A DNA stretch of 64,000 nt from Salvator merianae. Lineage: Eukaryota > Chordata > Lepidosauria > Squamata > Teiidae. This document shows positions 26,707 to 39,504 of this stretch, one piece after another. Below the pieces are notes generated by a model that did no database searches, was not told the origin of the DNA, and saw only the letters and a program-made list of their open reading frames with translations. The DNA is taken from contig QVOM02000034.1 in assembly GCA_003586115.2 (NCBI GenBank), positions 131,537,936 to 131,601,935 on the forward strand, in the 5' to 3' direction. Position numbers and translations under genes: made by a program. The stretch's first letter is position 1, and each line of letters opens with the position of its first letter.

Positions 26707-27715
26707 GTATGACACACAGATGTATGCCTGCACTGTGAGATGAGTGTGCAAGAGACCATAGGGATATGCCACTGTGTTGGATGCCTGTTACATTTGCTGT
26801 CCTTTTAAAGCTGTAGAAGTTTTTAAAATTGGTTCCTATAATGTTGAGAGACATCTTGACTTTGCACGTGCTGAGAAAAGTGGGATACACTTTTTAAAAA
26901 AGGAACTAACAGTGCAGAGTCCTTACTTGTTATCTAGGAAATGCTGGGCTGATTCATACTGCTTTTGTTAATATTGTACGTGCAAGCCATGAAAAAGTTT
27001 TAGTAGCGCAGTGATACTAACTGGGCAGGCATCCTTAAAACTACTACCCTACCCTGAATTCTCTCCACCATCTCATATGAGTGAATAATACCAAAAATCG
27101 GGTAACTGTATACAACAAGGGAAGTGAGTCACGCTCTCTCTCCAGTTCTGAATCAGGCATCTGCTCTATGACAGATTGTGCAGTAGAACAGATGGTATGA
27201 GGAAGAGGAAGAACCCTCACTTTTGATCTCTCCAAATCCCATTTTGGTCCACAGTGGATCAAAACAGGGTTCAGAGAAATTTAAGGCAACGCACCAGTTG
27301 GAATCTCCCCTCTCCCCTCAGATCCACTGTGTGAGTTGCTGCTGCATGTGGCACCTTTACTTTGACATGAATGGCTGTGTCTTGCCATGGCAACCAGCAC
27401 TGTCAGATATGTGAGCCATCTATGGCTGAGGTTGGAACTGTCACGTTTTTTCTCTGATAGAGATAAGGCATGAAGTCCCTTCTTCTAACCTATCCCAGAC
27501 TAGTGGATCTGAGGTTCAGATTGTGTTGCAAGACCGCTTCATATCTTTTCCTATTAAGGTAAAATATGATAATTTGAACTAGGTCAGCAGCTTGCATGCA
27601 CCTTTTAAAATCTAATCTGAAGCTTTAAAAATGTAAGTTCATAACAGTCACGATTATGTCTGCTAGCTCTTGTTTATGTCTGAGTAATACTTTTGTTTCT
27701 TTTTTCTTTTATAAG
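26707..27715 (+). other. DDR2: DDR2 intron, nothing identified
   Basis: A 1.0-kb intron. Nothing beyond the splice sites was recognised. Confidence 0.8.
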
Positions 27716-27778
27716 ATACTGCAATGTACAACAATTCTGGAGCCATTCCTGAATCTTCAGTGACTCCAACTACTTATG
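27716..27778 (+). CDS. DDR2: DDR2 coding exon: extracellular juxtamembrane segment
   Basis: A 63-base exon encoding TAMYNNSGAIPESSVTPTTY, the flexible segment between the DS-like domain and the membrane. NNS is a potential N-glycosylation site. The sequence is less conserved than neighbouring exons, as expected for a linker, but the length equals human. The acceptor is TTTTATAAG and the donor GTATTA is a weaker match. It is in phase with both neighbours (2 + 60 + 1 bases), which supports the call. Confidence 0.9.
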
Positions 27779-30700
27779 GTATTACTCTTATTAGTTTTGG
27801 AATGTAAAATCAGCTGGGATATTATGGAATATGCAGGCTGCAGTTCCACTGATTAACGGATAAGTATTTTAGGATAAAATTTCTAAAATGCTTTTAACCA
27901 AAAGGCCTCTACATACCAAATCTGACAAAAAGAGACAACATAAAGAAGGTCAAACATTTTATTTCATTTTTTATTCACTGTATCCATATGGCTGTCTAAT
28001 ATCTGGGCAGCTTACAAAACAAGGATGTAACTAACAGTATACACACACACGCATGCATGCACACACAGGACTGGGGTCTAATCCGTTCAGTGAGCAGCTA
28101 TCTGCAACACTTACCTGGAGGTTGCTGGATGTTCTGCCCTATAGAGGCATGCTGCAAGGTTGCCATCAAAGGGAGCCACTTTTGGAGACAACAAAGGTGA
28201 GGGCCACTCCCCCAGTCTAGGACTCTTGGGACTGTGGGAGGGGCTTGGTAGGTTGTGGGGGGCTTCATTGATTTTAATCTGTACTTCTGTTTAATGGTTT
28301 TTTAGTTTCCTTGTTTACACAGTGTTCTGCATTGGGGAATGAATAATGTGTGAATTCAGGGAAGGAGGGGGAATTGTCACAGGGGGCTATCATTATTGTG
28401 ATGGCAGGTAGGGGGAAATAAGATGTTGGGACACAGAAGAATCAAGTTAGGGGAAGGAAAGTCGGATGCATTTAAGCTATTACACCTTCTGATCTACCTT
28501 CCAGCCAGCAGAATTTGGCAAAGCCTGTCAACTGGCCCGCTGCTCTGGTGCTGCTGCTCTTGAATGTCAGGTCAATACAAAATAAAACATTGCTCATCTG
28601 TAGCAAACAGAAGTTCATGTTCTGATTTGGCCCATTTTTTGCCTGTGGGTGTTTTTCTTGTTGTTCGATTGTTGTTTTACAGAATATTGTACTAATTTAC
28701 TGTTTTTAAAGCCTTAGTGTAAAGATCCTGTTTTTAAGAGCTAGTTGCCTGGGTGAACTATTTTCCTCATTAAAACCAATAGTCCCAGTGCATGGCTCGT
28801 AACACATCCATGACTTGATCCCATATGAAGGGTTTCATCTGAGCTACGCTCACTGAGCTTTGTCCCCTGAGTTATTCAGCATAGCATTGTTTCAAACTGG
28901 TGGGATGAAGGGGAAGGTTTCTGTTGTTCATCTCTCTTGCTAAGTGGCAGATTGCTCTGTGACTGAATTTGAGGGACTATTTTTGATGCTGGACAAGTGA
29001 GGCAGAATAGGGATGCTGCTGTTGTACCACCTATCCTGATACCCAGCACTCTCCCCTTCTGAGCTGACTGAGAGTGGAATCAGCCAGGGCTTTTTAGATC
29101 ACCTCTTTACCAAGGATTAATCACCCCATCTGTAGATGAGAAAACGTGCATCAAACAGTTCACCAACTGAGCACTGAAAAATCTACCTCATTTGCCCATA
29201 CTTTTCTTTTCCTTCACCTTCGAGTCTGGCAATGCCTTCCCTGACAACAGGTGCTACTCACTGATTGGCCAGCTGTATGCCTGGCTTTCAGTGGCCCTGA
29301 TTGGTTGCATGCCCACAGTAGCTGTTTCCAAGCTTTGATTGGCTACATTTTCCTTCTCTGGAGCCTCCATGACTTCCTGTCCAGTCCAAGAGTCACCCTC
29401 GGTGTTATGATTATGAGGAAGGGGCACCCATTCCCAGAGCCTGGGATGTGTAGGGGTAAAATGTCTGATGTTCCAGTTTCCAATTTGTCAGGGGCACCCC
29501 TTTCATTGTGTCTGATTGCACTATTTTACCTGCTCAGTTCACACAGCAAGATATTGGTCTTTGCAATAGACCGGATTTGGGGATAATCCATTCACAGGAA
29601 GGCCAGTGGTGTGCCCATTATAGATGGATCACTTGCTGGTAAGAGTTGGGTATGCGGGACCCATTGAGCTGGGCAGAGGAACCTTTCAAAGCCTGCTCTA
29701 GGAGCTTCCAGCAGTAATGCAGGATATTACTTTAAGCAAGTTTTGCTAGTGACTGAAGTGCTGTATGAGGGAAGAAGCTGATGTGACTCCTTCACAGCTG
29801 CTTATTTAGAGGGTGCTCTCCAAGTTCTGTAGGGAGAGGAATGAGCTCAGCCACCAAGAGTGCACAAGATGCCATGACCACAAGGGTGAGCACGAATCTG
29901 TGTCATCTGATCCTACACCAGCATGTCACAGGCAGAAGAAGGGTATGCAACCAGCAAGCATGGACAGGAGGCTACAGCACTTGATCCTAATGCAAGAAGA
30001 AAGTGCCTAGTTATGACAAAAACTCTGGAGGCTGAGTGTAAACCACTGAGGTGAAGAGCCCAGCTGAGGTACCAGTCTGCTATAGCATAGCAAGGGTTAA
30101 TGGGAGAGGGTCACATGTCCACAGACAGACAAGTCAGAATCTACTGCGCATGTACTGGATATATATATTTGATGGGGGTGTATAGAAGGCTTGGTGGAAG
30201 AAACCTTTAGAAGAAATGGAGTGCATCCTCTTTTTTACCCCCACAAATCCTCCATATCATTTACTTATACATTTAGTGTCGTACCTTCCCCTTCAACCAA
30301 GGGGCCGTCTGTGTGTATAAAATAATTTTGTCCTGAGTTCTAATGGGTGGTTTATAAGCCAGGACTTTGGTGACTGAGCATCTACATAAATCCAGTAAAT
30401 AAAACGAGCAAACAAACAGCAAAGCAGCATCTAGAGTATATTAATGACAAGTAATATGCAATGCAGCACTGAATGTAAAATAATACTATATACATAAAAT
30501 GGGCAAATATAAAGATCCTTAGCCAAAATCAGGGAAAATTCTTGAAGGTAGAAAATTCCAATCTTAGGAGACCAGAACAGACAAAGCAGTAACCCTACTA
30601 GTTACTTGACTTATTGTCAGGAATTATTTGTAACAACTAAAAAGACGTATCTTTAGACATAGATTCAAGAGAGATTCATCAGTGATGTACTGCCACTGTA

Positions 30701-31161
30701 CAACAGATAACTCACCAGCTTGGTGCCATTCTGATGTTTTCAACTCCAGCTCTACTTAGCCACCCCAAGTAGCACAGTTTGGAGAAGGTTGCTACCATTA
30801 TAAGAACTCTTTGTACTATAGCAATACTGTAAGTGAAATGCCCTATACACATAAGAGCTTTCCAATAAGTACGTGTGATAATAATGTACAATGTCTTTCT
30901 AAAGTGCATACCATTCCTACAAAGGAATTTGGGATACATTAGCCAACTCATGTCCTCCCATGGATTAAATGTGAAACAACAGAAGGGCCGCTTCCAAGAA
31001 ATGTACTTAGATTCTGTGTTCATGTATTTCTTTGACAAACTATCTGGGAAGACACTGTGTGGATAGTATTGAGGGGTGATTGAACAAAAAGATGGAGCAA
31101 CAAGGGTGCATAAACTGAACAAAACCTCACAGAAACCTATTTTCCCCCCCATTTCTAACAG
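27779..31161 (+). other. DDR2: DDR2 intron with CA repeat and LINE trace
   Basis: A 3.4-kb intron. There is a short (CA)n-type tract at about 28041-28068. At 28545-28600 the plus strand reads LLLLNVRSIQNKTLL, which resembles the start of a LINE endonuclease (L2- or Rex-like). The rest shows nothing recognisable. Confidence 0.6.
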
Positions 31162-31292
31162 ATCCAACTCTCAAAGTGGATGACAGTAATACCCGCATCC
31201 TGATTGGCTGTCTAGTGGCTATCATCTTTATCCTGGTAGCCATCATTGTAATCATCCTCTGGAGGCAGTTTTGGCAAAAGATGTTGGAAAAG
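31162..31292 (+). CDS. DDR2: DDR2 coding exon: transmembrane helix
   Basis: Encodes [40 protein letters not shown]. The run from ILIGC to IILW is one hydrophobic helix, followed by the stop-transfer basic/aromatic WRQFWQK at the inner face. It is nearly identical to human, with Val for Leu in FILLAI. The acceptor is TTTCTAACAG and the donor GTGAGA follows a complete AAG codon. Confidence 0.97.
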
Positions 31293-32349
31293 GTGAGATA
31301 GCAGAAATGCCCAGGCGTTTTCACATTACAAATATTGTGAATTAAGCAATTGCATTTCTTATGGCAAGAGCAAACAATTAGCAAAGCCAGGTAAGCTGGA
31401 GCTCCAAAACGCATTGCCATTGAGTCAGAAATATTGGCAGCATCCTTAATGATTGTCATTTGGTATGTCCTTGGTTTAGTGGACCTTTAAGTAATACACG
31501 CATTTTCTAAAGTTCATTACCATATATTAATATGGGTGAGCTTTAGGATTCTGTATGTATTGTAAGGACAACCTACCCTCCTGTTTCTTTTGGTATGTTC
31601 TACACTTTGCATCATCATAGCAAGCAAGCCTAAAGATTCTTCTGATGGAAGTTTCTGTGTACCTGTGTACATTTAGAGGCTTTTGCAATGAAATGAGAAA
31701 AGATTCTGCATGCAACAGCAGATGCAAAGGGTTTTACACATGTGCAGAAATGAATAGATAAAAACGGAGAAAAATTCCAGGGAATCTGTATTCCTGTGCA
31801 GGTGTGCAGGTGAATATTACAATAGGGACAATTAGCAAATATTTTAACCCCCAGGTCCAATGCTACAAAATTAGGGTTCTGCACAACTGCGCAGAAATAA
31901 AAAAGTAAAAAGCAGAAGAAACCGAGAAAATCCTTGAGCAAAGGGAGAGGAAGGAGTGAGAGACGCCATCCTCTAGCTCCACTCCCACACTGGGGACGCT
32001 CAATAGGGTGAACCGTAATGCCAGCTGTCCCCACACTTGTTCCGCCCCCAATTCCCTGCTCCAGTGGACACACCTTAGGTTTTCTGCAGACTACTTTGCC
32101 AGTCTGGACAGAGACCTACAATAGTCCGATGATCAGAAGGTCTGAATCTCTGGGGGGAAATCCCAAAGACCCTGTCTTTTTGTTTCAAAGGGTGCAGTCA
32201 AGGCATCTTAGGGCCACGTCCAGTGCTCACAAAATATGAAGTGCAAACACAGTCTAAGTTACTTTTGTTATTGGTCCAGGAAATCCCACTATTTCTGTTT
32301 TAACAAACAGTGAGGAAGACGCTTTTCTGTGCTTTTCCCCTCCTACCAG
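31293..32349 (+). other. DDR2: DDR2 intron, nothing identified
   Basis: A 1.1-kb intron. A long minus-strand frame (32073-31630) has no recognisable protein features and is considered chance. No clear repeat boundaries were found. Confidence 0.7.
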
Positions 32350-32560
32350 GCTTCTCGTCGGATGCTGGATGATGAAATGACTGTCAGCCTCTCTTTGCCC
32401 AGCGAATCCAGCATGTTCAACCACAACCGCTCCGCATCATCCAGTGAGCGTGAATCTAACTCTACTTATGAGCGCATATTCCCCCTTGGTCCCGACTACC
32501 AGGAGCCATCTCGACTGATCCGCAAGCTGCCTGAATTCACCCCAGGGGAGGATGAGGCAG
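32350..32560 (+). CDS. DDR2: DDR2 coding exon: cytosolic juxtamembrane region 1
   Basis: Encodes [55 protein letters not shown]. This is the regulatory juxtamembrane region with tyrosines in TYERIF and DYQEP, the second matching the human segment that precedes the kinase. The acceptor is CTCCTACCAG, the exon starts phase 0, and the donor GTCAGA follows one base of a Gly codon. Confidence 0.97.
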
Positions 32561-32999
32561 GTCAGAGAAGCCAATGTTTAGAGAAACAATTTACTGATCT
32601 CATTCCCTCATCTGCTGTGTCACCCAAGGGTACTAATTCCTGACTTGACTTTCGCTTCTGGTTATTTTTTCAAGCTCAAGGGTGAGTGTCAATCTAAACC
32701 TGGGGTCCTTCTAGGTTCCCTAGGTTTGGATAACGTATGCTTTGAACTGCATTGGCATTGCCAGCCTTCTCAGTGCAGATCTCCTCTTGGTCAGTGGGCC
32801 TTGCTGGCCCTTAACCGTTGCAGTGGCCTTGGCAATAGGAGTGTGCTGGGGTAGAAGCAGGTCGCCTGAGCTTGGCAGACCTCTCCAATCCTAGAATCAC
32901 TCAGGCCAGGGAGTTCTTGCAATGCTGCTGGCAAATTAATACATGTTAGAAAGCAGGTGCAAGTAATTTTAATTAAATAGTTTGTTTTCATACTGGTTG

Positions 33000-33458
33000 C
33001 AGTATATAAAATCATGCATAGTATGGAAATGGAGGGCAGAGAAAAAAGATTTTCTCTATCACACAGAACTAGGACCAGGGGACACTCTATGAAACTGATG
33101 GGTAGAAGAGTTAGGACTGACAAGGGGAACTATTTTTTCACCCAGAGGGTCATTGGTCTACGGAATTTATTACCAGAAGAGGTGATGACAACCATCAGAC
33201 TAGATAGCTTTAAGAAAGGATTGGGCAGATTCATGTATCAATGGCTACTAGTATGGATGCCTAGGTACTGCCTCTAGGTTGGAAAGACAGGCAGAATGCC
33301 TGTAAAACCCATTTGTCAAGAGAAGGTGAAAGTTTTGTCTTTCTATTCTGCTTGAGAATGCCCAGAAGCAATTGGTGGGCTATTGTGTGAAACAGGATGC
33401 TGGACTAGATGGGTCATGGTCTGATCCAGCAGGGCTCCTCTTATGTTCTTATGTTCTA
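33000..33458 (+). mobile_element. CR1 LINE 3' fragment
   Basis: The plus strand encodes FSLSHRTRTRGHSMKLMGRR, VRTDKGNYFFTQRV, LLPEEVMTTIRLDSFKKGLG, the C-terminal end of CR1 ORF2. The 3' UTR follows, with GATCCAGCAGGGCTCCTCTT and a TATGTTCTTATGTTC terminus. It is the same subfamily as 4681-5640 but in the opposite orientation. Confidence 0.9.
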
Positions 33459-34799
33459 ACTCTCAAAGTCAATAGCAAAGAAACAAGTTAAATGTAATGC
33501 CAAAAAGAGTTACACCATCAAGAGATGAAACAATGATGATAAATTGGCAATCTAAACAGTTGGAGCCTCTCTTTGGTCCTAAAATAATAAGATTTTCTAA
33601 TTGGCTGAGATAACTCGAGTGTTGGACAAATCCTGGGCAAACAATTAACTCCAGTCTCCATATATGAGGCTACACCATGGTATGACACAGCATGGCTCCC
33701 GGCTGCCTGCATGTCAGCTGTAAGCACACTTGGCTATGCCATGGCTTCCATGTGAAACTGCACAGCCAATAAGGTACTGTGCCAAAAAGTGCGACCCAGG
33801 GATGTGGACAATACCTTGAAAAGTGGGTAGAAAGTACTCTACTCCTGCCCCCTGTCCTGGGACATTCTCACTTGTGTACAGGCACAGCCTCTCAGTTTAG
33901 CCTCACAGCATTGTGGACATGATAAATTGGGGTCGAGCCTCCTGTTTCATTGACCAACACCAGCTCCAGATGCCAGCTGAATATTGCGGCAACAGGCGAT
34001 ATTCCAGAGAAAATTATCACTTGTTGCCTAGTCAGCATGGAGGCTCACAACTGTCTGTGCACATTTTAGTGACACGCACATCCAGGCATTTTGCCAGTGT
34101 GAAATATCTGGATGTGTGCATTACCACCACCATGTATGCATGGCTTTTTCAGTTCCCATGCATGCATGGTGGCCAGAGCGATGATAGTGGCTCCAAGTAG
34201 AAGGTAAGTTATAGTGCTATTTTGGAAAAACCTGCCACCAGTGTCATGTTTTCCTGCAATAGGCTATCATGCGTTTTAGGGTGGGATAGAGCTATGGAAC
34301 TATGGTGAGGTTGCCACAGAAACATGTGACGATCCCATCATAATGCAGCCATAATGGCACTAAATTTCCCACATCTGAACAGGGCTCAAACTGATGAAGC
34401 CTAATGTAGAATTCACAATCCTACAAAGACTCTACAAATGTACAGATTATTCCAAGAATCTGCAAGGACGAGGGGTTGAAACAAGTTTTTTGTTTAGACA
34501 GGTTTAGAAGATTTTCATAACTTAGTTCCTTTTTGTTTAACAGAATTATACAAAATAAGAAAAAGAAACTAAGTATACAAAATTTCAGCAGTCTGGAATT
34601 CAGCTTTTCTTGTTACTCAGGTTTTGTTTCCATTTTTAGACTGCAGAGTGTGTGCAGGTGCCCTGGCTGTTACCCGGCATGCTCCATACTTGCTTGAAAA
34701 GCACCTGATGAGATGCTTCATCTTACTTGTGTTTAGCTCCCATCCTGCTGGAGATGCAGTCCTCGTGGCCTCACCGGTTGCCCCAACACTGTTATTGTC

Positions 34800-34893
34800 T
34801 TAGATGTTCATTTTATATTGGTTTTTAATGTTGTAACCTGCCCTGAGACCTTCTGGTATAGGGCAGCATAAAAATGCAAATAATAAACAAACT
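34800..34893 (+). mobile_element. LINE 3'-tail fragment (L2-like)
   Basis: GTTGTAACCTGCCCTGAGAC followed by GGGCAGCATAAAAATGCAAA and AATAATAAAC resembles the 3' terminus of squamate L2-type LINEs, where a GCCCTGAG block precedes an A-rich tail. No coding part is left. Confidence 0.6.
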
Positions 34894-34902
34894 TTCCAAA
34901 TG

Positions 34903-34920
34903 GTTAGGGTTAGGGTTAGG
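34903..34920 (+). repeat. three TTAGGG units
   Basis: TTAGGG occurs three times in a row, within GGTTAGGGTTAGGGTTAGG. It is a vertebrate-telomere-type motif in an intron, directly after a LINE tail. It is too short to prove a telomeric origin. Confidence 0.85.
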
Positions 34921-35183
34921 TCTTCCTCATCAAAATGTATTTCTCTGTAAATAATTAGTACTCTTATAGTTAACTTGTTTGAGGCTAACACCTCAGCAGA
35001 TGAACAGGACCACTGCAACACAGCCCCAGCACTGACTTTTCAAAAGTTTCAAAAGCAGCACACAGTGCATATCAATACAGTCCACTGATACCAATGGCAA
35101 GTATCCCCATGTGAGTATAGGACTGTGCCTGAGGCTCTCTAAGGTATACTTAGCTAAGGTTTCATTCTCTTTTCTCTTCTCAG

Positions 35184-35407
35184 GCTGCAGTGAGTCCACC
35201 AAGTCAGCCCAGCCGAGTGGAGCTGAAGGGGTCCCCCATTATGCAGAGGCAGACATTGTGAACCTGCAGGGGGTGACAGGCAGCAACACTTATTCTGTCC
35301 CAGCAGTTACTATGGATTTGCTGTCTGGTAAAGATGTGGCTGTGGCTGAATTCCCTAGGAAACTGCTGACTTTCAAGGAGAAGTTAGGAGAAGGCCAATT
35401 TGGAGAG
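35184..35407 (+). CDS. DDR2: DDR2 coding exon: juxtamembrane region 2 and kinase P-loop
   Basis: Encodes [60 protein letters not shown]. The last part begins the kinase domain with the glycine loop GEGQFGE. The first residues ([12 protein letters not shown]) are the variable part of the juxtamembrane region. The acceptor is CTTCTCAG, and the donor GTGAGA follows a complete GAG codon. Confidence 0.97.
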
Positions 35408-37638
35408 GTGAGAGTTTGTTCTTAGTTTCTCACTAAACGCGTACTTCTGTAGCTGAAGACTAACCAGATGATGTGTGGACACAGAAGCAGGAAAATGCTA
35501 CATTCATCAAACACTGTTGCAAGGTCTGTGTTTTGTTTATCTGCATTTTATGTACAGGACAGTTTGCATGCTAGGCTAAAATGTCCTGGATCAGGGCAAG
35601 ACACCTGATCTGGGATAGGCAACCTGTCCCACCTTGGGACAGAGTGCCTGTGGGATGGGATAAGACTGTCCACATTCCAGACAGTCCATCTTGTCCCAAG
35701 TCCAGTCACCAGCTTTGAAGGCTAGGCAAAGACTTTGAAGCCAGTCTCCTACCTTTGAAGACAGGGAACAGAAGTTCCTGGCCTTCAGATTTTCCATCTG
35801 AGGCTGTTTTGGTGGTGTCCTGTCTTCTGACACCACTTCTGGTGATGTTTCCTGATGCACCACTGAAACATTGTATTCCAAACTATGGGGTGTGCCTTCC
35901 ACCCACCATTCATGGCCCAGGATACCAGCACTACTCTGACTGAGGACCTTTGGCACCCCATCCCAATCCATAGCTCTTAACTTCTTCCTATGCAGTCGAA
36001 GCATGCTGGTAGGGGGTGAGGCCTCTGCAGGTCCACACAAGTGTGCGGACAGCAGGAACCTAGACTGAATCATGTTCTGGTCTACTGCCAAGTAGAGAAA
36101 GTTTCCAGGCCTTTGGTTCTAACAATAAAACATGGAGATATTTTAAAATGTTATCTGCTGATTTTCCTTCATCTCTGTAAGTAATCTCTCCTAATAGTAT
36201 TGCTGTGTATTTGGCTAGTACTTGTGAAATCCTGGAGTGCTACATATCTTGTGATCCTTATTGTACCCCTGCCAAGTTGGCCAGTATTGTTTTCTTCATG
36301 TGGTAGGAGCCAAAGGTGAGAGGAGTTTGTTTAAGGCCACCTAATTATTTAGACCATATCTTCACTTTCCCCTCCGGGGTACCTTCGGCAGTCCAAGAAG
36401 GTGCAGGCACATTGAGGCTATCGCATCAGATCCTTTGCAGGTGTGATTGCTGGTGGAGGTGCCTCCTATACAGGATGCTTTCTCACCTCTGCAGAGAGGC
36501 GCCATGGAAAATGGCACCTCCTCACTCCAAGATGGAGATGAGAAGGATGCCTTTTCCCGCAGCACTTTCCTCACCCAGCCAGAGTAAAGCTGTCTCCACC
36601 CGGAAGTGGAGACACAGCCTTAACGAGAGAAGAAAAGATTCTTACAGGGAGTTTTCTGGCTCAGTCTGTCAAGATGAACACCTGGTTAACTGTAGTTTTT
36701 ACATATTGGATGTTCAGCAATAAGTGGAAAATGTCAATAAATCAAGGAAAATAATTTCATGTAAGTAGTGCTTGAAAAGTTTGGGTTGATATGTTGATGG
36801 GAATCTGCTGAAGGAATTATCACAGGAACTTATTGCATGTGGTTAGAATGCTGGCATTCCGTTGGCATTTCATCAGGATCAGCCGATAGGTTGGACACAA
36901 TATTGGGTCACTATGTAGCCAAAATGCCAGATTCAAGATAATGCAGGAGCAACAGTCATTCGGGAACTTGCAAAAATAAACCAAAAGAAAGGAGCATAGC
37001 AGAGATTATTGATCTGACACTACGCTGAAGCAGGTTACGTTAATCTGGTGTCTTCATTTTGTCCTGCTGCAGAAAAACAATGGTACTTTTTAAAAAGTCA
37101 GAATTTCCTTGCACTGTCTGGACACTCCTTTAGACAGCGGAAAAAATTTGAGGACTTAAACACAATAATTTCAGGTCTGAACACATTCTAAGCTACCAGT
37201 CTGATTCCAGACATAAGTAAATATATAGTAATTGGACCCAGAGATTGGACAATTTAAGTATTCTGTCTTGTCCCTCCCTCTTTCATTGCATTTAATTGTG
37301 CCTCCCACTATAAATGGCTGTTATTCGCTCTCCTTTATCTGTAGTTCTTTCTCCATGCTGCATGCTTTCTGCACAGTGATTTGCATTATGATTTTCTTTT
37401 AGCATAAACATTGAGCATCTTCCTTTTTCTGGAACATGCAGAAAATCATGCAAGGCAAATCATAGGAATGATATAGGAACCTTTTTGTGTCTTGAAGATG
37501 TTTTTGACTGTGTACCATTGAGCTGGGGAGCAATGCACTGCTGGAGAGGCAGGCAAATCCACAAGTCTGCAGCCTATCTTGTGCCTGCTCACGAACCATG
37601 GGTACCTATAGCTACACAGTTTTTGGTATAGAATCTGG

Positions 37639-37727
37639 GATGGATGGATGGATGGATGGATGGATGGATGGATGGGTGGGTGGACGGGTGGGTGGACGGA
37701 CGGACGGACGGGTGGGCGGATGGACAG
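37639..37727 (+). repeat. (TGGA)n microsatellite with GGAC/GGGT variants
   Basis: Eight or so GATG-register units are followed by interrupted GGGT, GGAC and GGAT units over about 90 bases. The apparent open frames of repeated residues on both strands are low-complexity and not genes. Confidence 0.95.
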
Positions 37728-38059
37728 ACAATCCCAGGTAATGTACCAAATGGCATTTTGAGCCACAGAATGCTCTGTATTAAACTTGGGATGCTTTGGT
37801 ATACAACCTGCTCAGTATTTACTCAGCATTTCGACAAGCTCAGAAAAGTTCCACAAGCTGTTATAAAGCCTTTGGTTTTCTTTGGAGACTAAAGGAATCC
37901 TTGCGATGTATGTGTATTTTCTTTCTTTGCTAATGCAGAAGCAGTACCACAGCAAGCAGCAAATCGAGCAACCTACTGCTTAAACAGATAAATCTATACT
38001 CCAAGGACCTCCAGTGCTCGACAACTCAGTCTCATTCTCACTTTGGATGCTCACTAGCA

Positions 38060-38280
38060 CAGTGCATTTGCATTTTGCAGAGGCCCTAGAAATTGTGAGC
38101 ATCTGCAGACATCCCCGAATGCTACTAGCTGTTCACAGCTGGTCTGCTGCCGGTCTGCAGCATATGCACCTACTTTGGGGTGTGAACACTGTAGGCCGTG
38201 GTATGGTGTGGCTGCAGCTGCAGCTGCAGCTGCAACTGCAACGTTACAGGCCATATCCCTGGTCACTATGACAGCGGCTG
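38060..38280. repeat. repeat family 2 copy with CAGCTG run
   Basis: GCACCTACTTTGGGGTGTGA (from 38166) followed by ACACTGTAGG and GTGTGGCTGCAGCTG matches the pattern at 52362-52430 and partly 9952-9990. It therefore belongs to a dispersed family. Its core holds a (GCAGCT)4-type run. Boundaries are not defined. Confidence 0.5.
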
Positions 38281-39376
38281 GATGTTTTCATGACCACTGT
38301 CATAACTTATCTTAATTTGGCCAAGCTTCTTTGGCCAAAGTGAAAGAACCTGCAAAAAGGAAACTCCAGTTGTATACGCTGAGCAGAAAGAACATTTCAT
38401 TGAGTAATTTGGGTTTATTCAAGGGTCCTTTTATATTTACGTATCTATAGCAAGAAGCTCACGCAAAAGACAGCAGATAGCATACAGTGCTAGTGCTAAC
38501 TCACATGCTCAATGTTTATGCAAACTATGCTTGTCATTTACATTTTGTTAGCATAACATTTATACAAATGATGTGTATGGTCACTGTCATACTTGCTTCT
38601 CTGGTAGCAATGTCTTGCAGTCAAATGATAGGACATTTCATAACAAAACTTGCTATACCAAGTATTAGCTCATGTAATTTCAATGGGATATAACAGTCCT
38701 ATGAGGTTCCTGCTTTGCATAGGTAAGCATGAATGGAGACTAAGGTTATTCTTTAAAATTACACGACACAAGATAGTTAGCTAACCACTGCCAAAGTGTT
38801 TGTCTGTGTCAGTTCACAACAATAAATCATGCCTCTGATGAAGTAATTTGTAGATGATAAAAGCATGCACCATAATAACATTTTTGACTCTTTAGGGTGC
38901 ACTAAAAATATTTGCTTGGATAAGGGTGTTTGTGAAAAAAGTTAGTATTAACTTGTTCCTTCCTTAGTTATCAACAGCAGATGCTTAAAGCAAAGTTATA
39001 GTAATAAGCCTAATAATGGTCATCAGGGTAGCCTTGTTTACAATACCAGGTTGTTTTTCATACATATATCGGTTGTAGGTATCATGTGCCATCATCATCT
39101 GTGTGAGGTGTCCCTGAATGACTAAAGGAGCTTTAGTGGGGTAATAATGCTGTTGGAAGATAGTGAATATCTGTCTGTAAAGGAAATTAAAGAGCAAATG
39201 ATTGTGCAAACCATGTCAACAAGCCCTAAACAGGGTGTAATTCCTATTCTGAGGTGGGAGTGGAAGAAGATTAGGGGAGCCATTCTGACCATGTTTTTTG
39301 AAGTCCAGTCTTTCTGACTGTGTGAAAAAGGAAGAGTTGCTTTTAGAATCTGTGCTATTTCCTGTCTGCCCTGTAG

Positions 39377-39504
39377 GTCCACCTGTGTGAAGTGGAGGGG
39401 ATGGAGAAGTTTGTAGACAAGGATTTTGTTCTCAATGGCACTACAAGCACACCTGTCCTATTGGCTGTGAAAATGCTGCGAGCTGATGCCAACAAGAATG
39501 CCAG
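39377..39504 (+). CDS. DDR2: DDR2 coding exon: kinase N-lobe with catalytic lysine
   Basis: Encodes [40 protein letters not shown]. The lysine of LAVKML is the ATP-anchoring lysine (Lys608 in human). The insert [13 protein letters not shown] is variable relative to human but of equal length. The acceptor is CTGCCCTGTAG. The donor GTGCTC is non-ideal in its later positions but is supported by phase (two bases of Arg) and homology. Confidence 0.95.

Larger units (their letters stand above)
32561..35183 (+). other. DDR2: DDR2 intron with CR1 and LINE tail
   Basis: A 2.6-kb intron. It contains a CR1 fragment (33000-33458), a LINE-type tail (34800-34893) and a three-unit TTAGGG run (34903-34920). 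Stretches 33460-34790 and 34925-35170 show nothing certain. Confidence 0.8.
35408..39376 (+). other. DDR2: DDR2 intron with microsatellites
   Basis: A 4.0-kb intron. It contains a TGGA/GGAC microsatellite (37639-37727), a short CAGCTG run (38213-38232) inside a repeat related to 52362-52379, and otherwise nothing recognised. The long minus-strand frame at 36091-35591 has no recognisable features. Confidence 0.75.

Noticed and set aside
31630..32073. 147-residue open frame on the minus strand in a DDR2 intron
   Set aside because: Antisense to an intron, no domain or splice context; considered chance.
37644..37892. Frame of repeated MDGWMDGW residues
   Set aside because: Translation of the TGGA microsatellite.
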